A DNA stretch of 64,000 nt from Clostridia bacterium. GTDB taxonomy: Bacteria; Bacillota; Clostridia; Monoglobales; Monoglobaceae. The notes beneath the pieces were generated by a model. It searched no databases. It had not been told where the DNA came from and saw only the letters and a list, made by a program, of their open reading frames with translations. Positions 1 through 8,466 of this stretch are shown in pieces. The DNA lies in NCBI GenBank assembly GCA_017397725.1, contig JAFQIA010000008.1, forward strand, positions 1 to 64,000. The letters are read 5' to 3'. A program made the translations under genes and the position numbers. Position 1 is the stretch's first letter; each line of letters starts with the position of its first letter.

Positions 1-618
1 GCGATTATGATCAATGAAATCGTGCATTTCAAGAGCGGATTTCGCGTGCTTACCTACATACCGGCAGTCATTCCCGGAATTGCAGCAATGCTGATGTGGT
101 ACTTTATGTACTATCCGGACCAGACCGGACTTTTGAATATGGTTCTTTCCAAATTCGGCATCGAACCATACCAATGGCTGAACGACCCGGACTTCAGTAT
201 CTTAGGTATCGTTATCTATATGACCTGGAAAGGCTTTGCAGGAACGATGTTGCTTTACTACGCATCCCTGCAGGGCGTATCGGTAGAACTGTATGAGGCG
301 GCAATGATTGACGGCGCCGGACCTTTCAGAAGATTGTGGCATGTAACCAGACCTGCGATTGAGGGCTTGTTACTTTTGAACCTTGTAAGACAGATTATCA
401 GCGTGTTCCAGGTAATGGAACAACCTCTTGCTATGACAGGCGGCGGTCCCAATGGAGCGTCTACTTCCCTTTCGTATCAGTTGTATCAGTACGGCTTTAA
501 TAGCGGCGGTAAGGGAACCGGTCAGGCAATGGCACTTGGTGTCATCATCTTCTTGATTTTGATTGTATTCACCATTTTCTACTTCTGGCTCAACCGGAAG
601 GTAGAAGACAGATATTAA
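1..618 (+). CDS. Sugar ABC transporter permease, MalF/UgpA type (5' end outside window)
   Basis: Inner-membrane subunit of a CUT1-type ABC sugar importer. The reading frame is already open at base 1, and alignment with the complete paralogue at 29135-30070 shows that the N-terminal third lies upstream of the window, so the ATG at 7 is internal. What remains has hydrophobic segments and the cytoplasmic EAA loop (EAAMIDGAGPFRRLWHVTRP) that docks on the ATPase. It is followed 16 bp later by the second permease, with the ribosome site AGGAGGG between them. The protein is very similar to the 29135-30070 permease (roughly 80 percent by eye), so the two are recent-to-moderate duplicates. Family call is firm; the sugar is unknown. 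Confidence 0.9.
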   Translation, partial: AIMINEIVHFKSGFRVLTYIPAVIPGIAAMLMWYFMYYPDQTGLLNMVLSKFGIEPYQWLNDPDFSILGIVIYMTWKGFAGTMLLYYASLQGVSVELYEAAMIDGAGPFRRLWHVTRPAIEGLLLLNLVRQIISVFQVMEQPLAMTGGGPNGASTSLSYQLYQYGFNSGGKGTGQAMALGVIIFLILIVFTIFYFWLNRKVEDRY

Positions 619-634
619 AAGGAGGGCTCAAGGT

Positions 635-1546
635 ATGAAAAACTTCAAAGACAAGCAAACCGGCGTATTGAGCCACTCTGATTTGAAAACCACCTACGGA
701 AAGACCTTGTATTGGATATTCTTCTCCTTGTTGGTGGTAGTAGCATTGATTGCGGTAATTCCTGCAATCTGGACCATCTTGACATCCTTTAAGGATACCC
801 AGGAGATTTATGCGGCGTTCAGCTTCTTCCCCAAGGATATGAGCCTTGGCAAAATGGGAAGCCGCCTGAGTGAATCCTGGAAGGCATTGCAGTTGGGCAG
901 TTCGTTTATCAACACCATCATTATGTCCTTTGGAAGTCTTGCGGTCCATATTGTAGTTTGCGGCTTTGGTGGATATGTCATATCCAAGTTAAAGCCGACG
1001 GGAACCAAACTGATTTTCACTCTGGTGGTATGGACTATGATGATGCCCGGTCAGGTGAGAATGGTGCCCAACTATATTTCTTGGTTACACTTCCCCTTTG
1101 CATCGGATAATGGTCTTGGCGTGAGTCTTTTGGACACCTTCTGGCCCATGTGGCTGAATGCAGGTGCGGATACCTTTGCGGTACTGCTGTTTAAGAATGC
1201 CTTTGATGGACTTTCCAACTCCTATGTGGAGGCGGCAAAGCTGGATGGCTGCAGCAACTATGGGGTATTCTTCAAGATTATGCTCCCCTTGGCGTTGCCG
1301 GTCATTATCTTCCAGTCCATCAATGTATTGAGTGCGGCGTGGTCTGACTTCTTCACCCCGCTGTTGGTACTGGACAAAAATGCGGTGGTACCGCTTAAGG
1401 TTTACCGCTTGCAGACCGACAACTCTATTGAGATGAACACCTACTTTATGGCATTGGTGTTTGCATCCATCCCGCCCTTTATCATCTTTGCTTTCTTCCA
1501 AAGACAGATTCTCGGCGGCATCAATGTGGGCGGCGTAAAAGGGTAA
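635..1546 (+). CDS. Sugar ABC transporter permease, MalG/UgpE type
   Basis: Second membrane subunit of the same CUT1 importer, 303 residues, the usual length for the family. Six membrane segments are expected; the first is at about residues 25-50. The EAA loop near residues 190-210 reads EAAKLDGCSNYGVFFKIMLP. The ATG follows AAAGGAGGG with normal spacing. It is a close paralogue of the permease at 30089-31000, with shared N-terminal signature KQTG(V/I)LS and shared C-terminus ending GGVKG. No ATP-binding subunit is nearby, so the importer probably borrows a shared MsmX-like ATPase encoded elsewhere (family knowledge, not visible here). Confidence 0.92.
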   Translation: MKNFKDKQTGVLSHSDLKTTYGKTLYWIFFSLLVVVALIAVIPAIWTILTSFKDTQEIYAAFSFFPKDMSLGKMGSRLSESWKALQLGSSFINTIIMSFGSLAVHIVVCGFGGYVISKLKPTGTKLIFTLVVWTMMMPGQVRMVPNYISWLHFPFASDNGLGVSLLDTFWPMWLNAGADTFAVLLFKNAFDGLSNSYVEAAKLDGCSNYGVFFKIMLPLALPVIIFQSINVLSAAWSDFFTPLLVLDKNAVVPLKVYRLQTDNSIEMNTYFMALVFASIPPFIIFAFFQRQILGGINVGGVKG

Positions 1547-1555
1547 GGTGATGGG

Positions 1556-2560
1556 ATGAATCATAATATTGATGATATTATTCAAAAAATTTCTAAGGTT
1601 GTAGCCGCCCATCAGCTGGAAAAGGATGGCACGTACGCCCGATGGCGGTGGCAGAATGTCGAGCAAAATCGGGAATTAGGAATCAATGAATACGGATGCG
1701 CAGATGCAGTAAATATTTTATATACCATTGGTGAGTTTCCTAAGGATTTGAAACTGCGACAAAGTTGTATTAACGCACTGCAAGGTCTGCAAAATCAGGA
1801 AACAGGATTGTTTGTAGAAAAGACTCATCATCCTATTCATACCACAGCGCATTGCATTGCTGCCCTTGAGTTGTTTGATGCAAAGCCGTTGTATCCAATC
1901 AAAGAACTTTTACAGTATGCCAACAATACTGGGATTTGGAACTTTCTTGAGAGCTTGGATTGGAAGAACAATCCTTGGAATGAATCCCATAAAGGAGCAG
2001 GAATTTTTGCAGCCTTAGTACTTAGTGACAGCGTGGACAAAAGCTGGATGGATACTTATTTTGAGTGGCTTTGGGAGAATGCAGACCCTGAAACAGGTTT
2101 TTGGAAAAAGGATATGGTGAATGGGGGAGGAGCCCCCAAGTTTCATCATCTGGCAAGTTCTTTTCACTATTTGTTTAATCACGAATATGTCCGTCGACCG
2201 CTTCGGTATCCCGAAAAGGTTATTGATACCTGTATTGATATGTATCAAGCAGATGATATGAATGGTCAATTCGGAAGACTGATTGGTTTTGCGGAGATTG
2301 ATTGGGTATATTGCATTACCCGTGCAAGTCGCCAAACTCCTCACCGGTTTGATGAATGTCGACGAATCTTGCAAAGTTTCGCAACGGATTTTTTTGATTA
2401 TCTAAGAAGTCTTGATACGGATAAAGACGATGGATTCAATGATTTGCATGCATTGTTTGGCACAGTTTGTGCTCTGGCAGAATTGCAACAGGCTTTACCT
2501 GGATTTATCCAAACGAAAAAGCCGTTGCGTTTGGTCCTTGATCGGAGACCATTCATCTGA
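1556..2560 (+). CDS. Uncharacterised alpha/alpha-toroid-like protein
   Basis: 334 residues, no signal peptide, so cytoplasmic. I do not recognise a named family. The pattern is of repeated helical pairs with short conserved turns such as LQNQETGLF (about residues 80-88) and WENADPETGFW (about 173-183), resembling the QW-like turns of prenyltransferase/squalene-cyclase (alpha/alpha)6 barrels, a fold also used by many glycan lyases and hydrolases. A His pair followed by IHTTAHCIAALELF sits near residue 95-110. It starts 9 bp after the permease stop and is the last gene of that operon, ending in a strong terminator, so a role in handling the imported sugar is a fair inference. No catalytic residues can be named. 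Confidence 0.6.
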   Translation: MNHNIDDIIQKISKVVAAHQLEKDGTYARWRWQNVEQNRELGINEYGCADAVNILYTIGEFPKDLKLRQSCINALQGLQNQETGLFVEKTHHPIHTTAHCIAALELFDAKPLYPIKELLQYANNTGIWNFLESLDWKNNPWNESHKGAGIFAALVLSDSVDKSWMDTYFEWLWENADPETGFWKKDMVNGGGAPKFHHLASSFHYLFNHEYVRRPLRYPEKVIDTCIDMYQADDMNGQFGRLIGFAEIDWVYCITRASRQTPHRFDECRRILQSFATDFFDYLRSLDTDKDDGFNDLHALFGTVCALAELQQALPGFIQTKKPLRLVLDRRPFI

Positions 2561-2588
2561 CCAATTACTGACAAAGTCCCCAATAAAA

Positions 2589-2624
2589 CCAAAAAACAAG
2601 TCGCAAATGCGACTTGTTTTTTGG
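2589..2624 (+). terminator. Rho-independent terminator
   Basis: A perfect 16-bp stem (CCAAAAAACAAGTCGC / GCGACTTGTTTTTTGG) closes on an AAAT loop 28 bp after the stop of the toroid-like gene. The stem carries both A and T tracts, so it can act in both directions. Confidence 0.88.
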
Positions 2625-2639
2625 TTGGCGGAGAAGGAG
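2624..2639 (-). repeat. Copy of the tRNA-Ser(GCU) 3' end; candidate att-like repeat
   Basis: GTTGGCGGAGAAGGAG is identical to positions 37949-37964, which are the two bases beyond CCA plus the last 14 bases of the intact tRNA-Ser(GCU). Orientation is the same. Homology stops abruptly at 2640, and no T-loop or anticodon arm follows, so this is a fragment and not a second tRNA. Duplicated tRNA 3' ends are the usual scar of integrase-mediated insertion, but no integrase is visible. The rest of the gap to 2767 holds only a weak inverted repeat (AAATATG at 2700-2706 with CATATTT at 2715-2721). Confidence 0.6.
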
Positions 2640-2767
2640 CTCTGCCACTCATATGCACAGAATGATTAATCCTGGACTGAGGACATTTGCGAAGTATACA
2701 AATATGAAAATACCCATATTTACAGCTCTCTATGATTCATAAAATTTAGATGCTTTGGGAGTGCACG

Positions 2768-3610
2768 TTAATAAAAAGGTGTTTCCTTTTTTCGAATAAT
2801 TTTGGTTGAAACTCCAAAATGTTCTTTGAAGGCTTTCAAAAAATAATTATAGTCAGAAAAACCAACTGCCAGAGAGATATCGGCAACAGACATATCGGTT
2901 GATTGTAGCAATTCCTTTGCTTTGGTCAACCGTTTTGCTTTTATATACGCGGCAATGCCTCCAGGAATATATTGATTACATAGTGCGTAAAGCCTAGTGC
3001 GGCTAATGCTAAATTTGCGGCAAAGAGAGGGAATGGTGATGTCTTCTGCGAGATGGGAAGCAATGTAATCGTCAATGGCAGAAAACAGTTCAATGCGCGA
3101 GGGTTTTATAATCTCTTTAAGCAAGATATAGCTAGTGCACGCTTCCAAAATTTTTGAGGCGGCAACAAGTTGCTTTTTACTCTTGAATTTGATTTTTTTA
3201 ATTAATTCATTTATCTCATTGCTATGGGTGTAGTTTTTAGATAATGTCAACAAGCTATTTTTGAAATCATCTTTTTCCTTACTGTCGCTTACTTGTCCAA
3301 ACATAACATAGCCAATGATAGAACCGTTATTCATAATGGGCGAGGTTGCCTCAATAAGACCGGCGTGACATTTATACGTAGTGAGAACTCCGCTTTTTTT
3401 GCAGGTTTCAAAAGAAATCTTATCGCTTTGACAACATAATTCGTAAAAGCGGGGATATTGACGCATATGCAAGCAAAAGGGAGAACATTCTTTGGGATAA
3501 GCAAAGATTTCTCTATAATTTTCATCGAAAAGAACAATGCGTATTCCGGTAAGCGTATAAAAGTTTTTCATTAAATCTGCAAGTTCATGGGTATCAAATT
3601 TTAATGACAT
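2768..3610 (-). CDS. AraC-family regulator with PocR sensor domain
   Basis: Transcription factor of about 280 residues. The N-terminal half is a PocR-type ligand domain, a PAS-like module named after the propanediol regulator, recognisable by its cysteine-rich stretch and the KCHAGL motif followed by a hydrophobic core ending GYVMFGQVSD. The C-terminal 100 residues are the AraC double helix-turn-helix (SLCRKFSISRTRLYALCNQY, then DISLAVGFSDYNYFLKAFKE). The longer frame would start at a TTG at 3649; the ATG at 3610 begins at the conserved MSLKFDTHEL and is preferred. It is divergent from the isomerase-kinase-aldolase operon at 3718 and is its likely regulator. The effector is unknown; a small aldehyde or diol is plausible from the domain family. 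Confidence 0.85.
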   Translation of the reverse strand: MSLKFDTHELADLMKNFYTLTGIRIVLFDENYREIFAYPKECSPFCLHMRQYPRFYELCCQSDKISFETCKKSGVLTTYKCHAGLIEATSPIMNNGSIIGYVMFGQVSDSKEKDDFKNSLLTLSKNYTHSNEINELIKKIKFKSKKQLVAASKILEACTSYILLKEIIKPSRIELFSAIDDYIASHLAEDITIPSLCRKFSISRTRLYALCNQYIPGGIAAYIKAKRLTKAKELLQSTDMSVADISLAVGFSDYNYFLKAFKEHFGVSTKIIRKKETPFY

Positions 3611-3664
3611 AATTATTCCAACTTTCGGTACAAAATTACAGTTTTTCAAACGTAAATTACTATA

Positions 3665-3692
3665 ATTATAGCATAAGAATTGATAAAATCAA
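3665..3692 (-). promoter_or_regulatory. Candidate promoter for the PocR/AraC gene
   Basis: On the minus strand TTGATT (3692-3687), a 16-bp spacer and TATAAT (3670-3665) precede the regulator. The plus strand also reads TATAAT at 3661-3666, possibly the -10 of the isomerase operon, but without a good -35, as expected for an activator-dependent promoter. An inverted repeat TCAAGA-AAAA-TCTTGA lies at 3689-3704, between this promoter and the isomerase ribosome site. Confidence 0.5.
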
Positions 3693-3717
3693 GAAAAATC
3701 TTGAAAGGACTGATTTG

Positions 3718-5112
3718 ATGACATTTGCTTTATACTTTGGAAACCGAGGATTTATGCCTGCTGAGCTTATTGAAGGGGCAAGAGAAGATATGGTAAAGGC
3801 GGTGACCGATGCCGGATATGACTATATCATTATGGACAAGGATTCTACGCGCTATGGAGCAGTAGAAACACGGGGCGAGGGCAGACTTTACGCAAAGTGG
3901 CTGAAAGCTCACGAAGGGGAATATGACGGTGTAATTTTATGTATGCCTATTTTTGTTGATGAAAACGGTGCGATTGCCGCGCTTCAGGATGCGGGCGTTC
4001 CCATTTTGATGCAGGCATATCCTGATGAAATCGGAAAGATGGATTTTCAGCACAGAAGAGATGCATATTGCGGAAAATTTTCTGTAACCGATGTTTTTGA
4101 ACAATACAGAGTTCCGTATACAGTAATGACACCTCACGTTGTTCATCCGCTTTCTCCTGAATTTGCACAAAATCTTCACGATTTTGCTGGTGTTTGCCGT
4201 GTTGTGAACGGAATGAAACGTTTTACAATCGGTTGTCTCGGTGCAAGAACATCTGCGTTTAAGACAGTTCGTTTTGATGAACTTACAATGCAAAGACACG
4301 GAATTAATGTTGAATGTTTTGACCTTTCTGAGCTTTTTGAGTTTGTTCGTGCAAAGGCAGATGACGATAAAAAGGTTCTTGAGAAGAAAAAGACACTTGA
4401 AAATTATACTGACTTTACAAATGTTCCTGAAGAAAAGAAAATCATGCTTTCCAAAATAAGTGTTGTTATTGATGAATACATAGAAACGTATCATTTGGAT
4501 GCAATATCATTAAGATGCTGGAACGAAATGGAAACATACCTGAGAGTATGCCCATGCGTGCTGATATCCGAATTAAACGACAGAGGAATTGTGGCATCCT
4601 GTGAAATTGATATGTGCTCTGCTATTACAATGAGAGCACTCGCTCTTGCAACCCAAGGCCCTGCAGCTTGTCTTGACTGGAACAATAACTATGGCGATGA
4701 TCCTGATAAGGTTATTCTTTTCCATTGTGGCTCAACTGCACAAAAACTTATGGCAGGTAAGGGTGAAGTTACATCACATAAGATGTTTGATAAAGGCGAT
4801 CCGGGAAGCGGCTGGGGAACAAACGAGGGCAGAATCGCGGCTTTCCCAATGACATTCTCAAACTGTAAGACAGAAGATGGAAAAATTACAATCTACTTCA
4901 GCGAAGGGGAATTCACAGGTGAAGATATAGAAAAAGAGTTCTTTGGCTGTGGCGGTGTTGCTAAGATTGACAATCTTCAGGACAAACTTATAAAACTTGC
5001 ACGTGGCGGATTTAAGCATCATACCACTGTTGCAAACGGACACGTTAAGACAATCTTAGAGGAAGCTTTCAAGTATTATCTTGGTTATGATGTAGTAAGC
5101 ATTGAGGTGTAA
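3718..5112 (+). CDS. L-fucose/L-arabinose isomerase family protein
   Basis: Predicted cytosolic aldose-ketose isomerase, 464 residues, metal dependent. The two-part architecture fits the fucose/arabinose isomerase superfamily: an N-terminal substrate-fold region up to about residue 170, then the catalytic region with likely metal ligands in CEID (Glu296, Asp298), FHCG and the HH pair near residue 440. It is shorter than E. coli FucI (about 590) and closer to the FucI-like family without the first domain. An in-frame TTG at 3715 exists but the ATG at 3718 has the better spacing from GAAAGGAC. First gene of an isomerase-kinase-mutarotase-aldolase-GH36 operon, so it probably makes the ketose that the kinase at 5115 phosphorylates. 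Exact sugar unknown. Confidence 0.8.
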   Translation: MTFALYFGNRGFMPAELIEGAREDMVKAVTDAGYDYIIMDKDSTRYGAVETRGEGRLYAKWLKAHEGEYDGVILCMPIFVDENGAIAALQDAGVPILMQAYPDEIGKMDFQHRRDAYCGKFSVTDVFEQYRVPYTVMTPHVVHPLSPEFAQNLHDFAGVCRVVNGMKRFTIGCLGARTSAFKTVRFDELTMQRHGINVECFDLSELFEFVRAKADDDKKVLEKKKTLENYTDFTNVPEEKKIMLSKISVVIDEYIETYHLDAISLRCWNEMETYLRVCPCVLISELNDRGIVASCEIDMCSAITMRALALATQGPAACLDWNNNYGDDPDKVILFHCGSTAQKLMAGKGEVTSHKMFDKGDPGSGWGTNEGRIAAFPMTFSNCKTEDGKITIYFSEGEFTGEDIEKEFFGCGGVAKIDNLQDKLIKLARGGFKHHTTVANGHVKTILEEAFKYYLGYDVVSIEV

Positions 5113-5114
5113 TT

Positions 5115-6587
5115 ATGATTATAGGCGGACTTGATGTCGGAACAACTGGATGCAAGCTGACGGCTTATGACGATAGGGGGAATTTTATCTATAATTCCTA
5201 TAAAGAGTATGAGGTCAGTCGCCAAAGCGGTGAGCACGAGATAGATGCATCTGTTATTTTTGATGCGGTATGTGATGTTATAAAGGATACGGCACAAAAG
5301 CATGAACTTTCGGCGATAGGTGTTACTACTTTTGGTGAAACTTTTACTGCTTTGGATGAAAATGACAATGTTTTGATGCCTTCAATGCTGTATACAGATC
5401 CAAGAGGGGAAGAAGAGTGTAAAGCACTCTGTGATGCATTGGGGATGGATAAACTTACATATATCTCGGGAGTAAAACCTCACCAGATGTACAGCCTTCC
5501 CAAAATTATGTGGATCAAAAATAAGAGACCGGATATTTTTGCAAAAGTGAAACGCATATTGCTTATGGAGGACTATATCGTTTACAAGCTGACAGGAAAT
5601 GCGTGTATTGATTATTCTCTGGCTGCGAGAACGATGGCATTTGATATACGTAATAAATGCTGGAGTGAAGAAATCCTTGGCGCTGCCGGAATAGAAAAAA
5701 GTCTTTTATCTGTTCCTGTTCCTGCCTTTCACATTGCTGGTGAAATAAAGGCGGATGTTGCGGAAAGTTTGGGAATATCTAAGTCCATCAAAATCGTGAA
5801 TGGTGCCCATGACCAAGTGGCGTCAGCGGTAGGCGCCGGAGTGTTTGAGGTTGGACAGGCGGTAGACGGAACAGGCACTGTGGAATGCGTGACTCCTGTG
5901 TTTGACCATATCCCTGAACATAAAACGCTGTACGAGGAAGGCTACTCTGTTGTGCCTTATGTATTTGACGGAACCTATGTGTGTTATGCACTTTCCTTTA
6001 CAGGTGGTGCAACATTAAAGTGGTTCAGGGACAATTTGTCAGAGGAAAAATCATATGCTATACTTGATTCAAAAGTAAAGAGCAAACCTACCGGAATCCT
6101 GATTCTTCCACATTTTGCAGGAGCAGCAAATCCTTATATGGATAACGATTCAAAAGCCGCAATGATCGGCCTTACTTTGGAACATACGTCCGCTGATATT
6201 TATCAGGCGCTGATGGAGGGTGTGACCTACGAGATAATGACAAATGTTGAGCATCTCGAATCGTTTGGTATAATCCCTAAGAAACTATTTGCAACCGGTG
6301 GGGGTGCTTCCTCCGATGTATGGTTGCAGATTAAGGCAGATATATTGAATCGCCCGATTACCGCCCTTGCTGCAAAAGAAGTAGGGGCATGTGGTACCTG
6401 TATGATGACAGGTGTTGCAATTGGAATCTATAGTGATTTGCATGAGGCGAAAAAGGCTTTTGTAAAGGAAAAGAAAACCTTCTTGCCGAATTCTGAAAAT
6501 TCGAAAAAGTATCAACGGTATTATCAGTCGTATAAGAAAATATATGCGGCAGTAAGACCAATTGTCAAGGAGGCATACGATGAATAA
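5115..6587 (+). CDS. FGGY-family carbohydrate kinase
   Basis: ATP-dependent sugar kinase, 490 residues, standard length for the FGGY family (xylulo-, fuculo-, ribulo-, glycerokinases). The N-terminal phosphate loop LDVGTTGCK is at residues 6-14; the catalytic Asp lies in NGAHDQ near residue 235; the C-terminal ATP-binding motif is TGGGAS near residue 395. It starts 2 bp after the isomerase stop, using GAGGTG inside that gene as ribosome site, so translation is coupled. Given the isomerase before and a ketose-phosphate aldolase after, it most likely phosphorylates the ketose, probably at C1 or at the terminal carbon. The motif set does not separate the substrates. Confidence 0.9.
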   Translation: MIIGGLDVGTTGCKLTAYDDRGNFIYNSYKEYEVSRQSGEHEIDASVIFDAVCDVIKDTAQKHELSAIGVTTFGETFTALDENDNVLMPSMLYTDPRGEEECKALCDALGMDKLTYISGVKPHQMYSLPKIMWIKNKRPDIFAKVKRILLMEDYIVYKLTGNACIDYSLAARTMAFDIRNKCWSEEILGAAGIEKSLLSVPVPAFHIAGEIKADVAESLGISKSIKIVNGAHDQVASAVGAGVFEVGQAVDGTGTVECVTPVFDHIPEHKTLYEEGYSVVPYVFDGTYVCYALSFTGGATLKWFRDNLSEEKSYAILDSKVKSKPTGILILPHFAGAANPYMDNDSKAAMIGLTLEHTSADIYQALMEGVTYEIMTNVEHLESFGIIPKKLFATGGGASSDVWLQIKADILNRPITALAAKEVGACGTCMMTGVAIGIYSDLHEAKKAFVKEKKTFLPNSENSKKYQRYYQSYKKIYAAVRPIVKEAYDE

Positions 6588-7545
6588 GTATATGGGACAT
6601 CCCCATCAGGTTTATGGTGTAGAGGAAATGCGACTTTCCGTTGGCAAAGGGGACGGAATGCGGATGCTCTATGTTAGAAATGGTCTTGGCCTTGAATTTT
6701 GGGTATCGGTTGACAGATGTGCGGATATTTCAAGGCTTTCGCTAAAAGGCGATAATTTCGGGTATTTTGCGCCTTGCGGATATGTTTCTCCCAAATATTA
6801 TGACGATAAAGGAGCGGGGTTCTTGAAGTCTTTTACAGCAGGCTTTCTTACAACTTGTGGATTGACTGCTGTGGGGAGTCCTTGCAATGATAATGGTGAA
6901 GAATTGCCGTTACACGGTACAATTTCCAATACGCCTTGTGAGAATATTGCCCATTGGATTGCAGATGATGGCATTCATATCAAAGCTATTGTTCGTGATG
7001 CAGCTCTGTTTTCTCACAAGTTGATCTTAGAGAGGGAGTATATCACTTCTCTTGAAGAAAACAAGATTATTCTGTGTGATAAGATAAAAAATATCGGTAG
7101 CGTCGAAAGCCCGTTGGAGATTTTGTATCATTGCAATATGGGGTATCCGTTGCTTGATGAAGATGCCGAAATATCGATCCCTTCAAGCGCGGTCGAGCCA
7201 AGAAACGAACACGCAAGAACGGGGATTTCGGATTGTCTTAAGGTTGAAAAACCGCAAAAGGGCTATGAGGAAATGTGCTATTATCACACACTTCAAGGAC
7301 AAGCAGAGGTTTCAATCTTTAACCCGAAGTTGAAAAAGGGGTTAAGAATGTCTTATGATGCCAATTCCCTTAAATGCTTCACGCAATGGAAGATGATGGG
7401 TGAATATGATTATGTCATGGGTCTGGAACCGGGAAATTGTTTGCCGGACGGACGCAATGTTATGCGGGAAAAGGGAATGCTGGAGTTTTTGGCCCCGGGC
7501 GAGGAGAAAATAGTAAATTTAAAATTTGAAGCGTTTGAAGAATAA
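6580..7545 (+). CDS. DUF4432 family protein (aldose 1-epimerase-like fold)
   Basis: 321 residues with the galactose-mutarotase-like beta-sandwich signature of the DUF4432 group: VDRCADISRL near residue 45, then AGFLTTCGL and LHGTISNTP with a probable active-site His. Members sit in many sugar operons and are thought to interconvert anomers, but the reaction is mostly untested. The longest frame begins at a TTG at 6562 inside the kinase gene; the ATG at 6580 follows AGGAGG with ideal spacing and overlaps the kinase stop by 8 bp. A role in supplying the right anomer to the isomerase at 3718 is an inference from position. Confidence 0.8.
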   Translation: MNKYMGHPHQVYGVEEMRLSVGKGDGMRMLYVRNGLGLEFWVSVDRCADISRLSLKGDNFGYFAPCGYVSPKYYDDKGAGFLKSFTAGFLTTCGLTAVGSPCNDNGEELPLHGTISNTPCENIAHWIADDGIHIKAIVRDAALFSHKLILEREYITSLEENKIILCDKIKNIGSVESPLEILYHCNMGYPLLDEDAEISIPSSAVEPRNEHARTGISDCLKVEKPQKGYEEMCYYHTLQGQAEVSIFNPKLKKGLRMSYDANSLKCFTQWKMMGEYDYVMGLEPGNCLPDGRNVMREKGMLEFLAPGEEKIVNLKFEAFEE

Positions 7546-7555
7546 GGAGAAAAAT

Positions 7556-8404
7556 ATGCTTGTATCATTAAAACAAATTCTTAAAATAGCAGAAGCAAGA
7601 AAAATTGCTATTGGTTCATTTAATACACCGAATCTCGAAAGCCTGCAGGCGATTTTGGGTGCAGCTGAAGAATTAAATGAGCCGGTTATCATTATGCACG
7701 CACAGTTGCATGAAGACATCGGTGTATGTAAGCTTGATGAGATTGCTCCAATCATGGTTTATATGGCGGAAAAAGCTTCTGTTCCTGTATGTGTACATCT
7801 AGACCACGGTACGGATTTTGGCTATGTGAAGAAAGCATTAGATGCCGGATTTACCTCGGTTATGTTTGATGGTTCAGAAGGTGGTATAGAAGAAAATATT
7901 GCCAATACTGCGTTAGTTGTAGAAACGGCAGCACGTTTTGGTGCATCAGTAGAAGGAGAAGTAGGATCCCTGGGTGAAAGAGCCGATGGCTATGGAGACC
8001 ATCACGGGGAAAGTATATATACAGATCCGATGCTCGCCCAAAGGTTTGTCAAGGAAACCGGAATCGATGCCCTTGCCTGTGCATTTGGTACTGTCCATGG
8101 AATTTCAAGCAAGAAAATGGTACTTGATTATGACAGAATCACGATGATCAAAGAGGTTGTTGATGTTCCTCTTGTTATGCATGGAGCGAGTGGTTTGACG
8201 GAAGACGAATTTAAGGAAACAATCAGACGCGGGATTCGTAAAATAAACTATTATTCCAACACATCAAAGATTGCAGCTGAGGTAATCGCAAAGAAAAAAT
8301 ATACACAATTCCACGATGTGGTAAGGGGTGCAACTGAAGCCATAAAAGAAGATATAAAGAATGCAATGCGCATCTTTACGATGGTTGAAAATCCTAAGGA
8401 GTAA
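7556..8404 (+). CDS. Class II ketose-phosphate aldolase (fructose/tagatose-bisphosphate aldolase family)
   Basis: Zinc-dependent aldolase, 282 residues. Family motifs are all present: LDHG with Asp83 and zinc ligand His84, MFDGS, VEGEVG, the YTDP stretch, AFGTVHG, LVMHGASG and KINYYSNTS. It cleaves a ketose phosphate to dihydroxyacetone phosphate and an aldehyde. The AAGGAGA ribosome site sets the ATG at 7556; the longer TTG start at 7526 is inside the preceding gene. Position after an isomerase and a kinase gives the third step of a Leloir-independent sugar route. GatY-like tagatose-bisphosphate, KbaY-like or single-phosphate substrates cannot be separated by eye; with only one kinase in the operon, a ketose-1-phosphate substrate is possible. 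Confidence 0.88.
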   Translation: MLVSLKQILKIAEARKIAIGSFNTPNLESLQAILGAAEELNEPVIIMHAQLHEDIGVCKLDEIAPIMVYMAEKASVPVCVHLDHGTDFGYVKKALDAGFTSVMFDGSEGGIEENIANTALVVETAARFGASVEGEVGSLGERADGYGDHHGESIYTDPMLAQRFVKETGIDALACAFGTVHGISSKKMVLDYDRITMIKEVVDVPLVMHGASGLTEDEFKETIRRGIRKINYYSNTSKIAAEVIAKKKYTQFHDVVRGATEAIKEDIKNAMRIFTMVENPKE

Positions 8405-8466
8405 AAGTATTAAGGAAATACCTCTTACAAAAAGTATTGATGTAATTAAATAGCATTAAGGAGAAA

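Noticed and set aside
2640-2715. Possible second complete tRNA next to the 3'-end copy
   Set aside because: No T-loop, anticodon arm or matching acceptor strand follows, so only a fragment is present.
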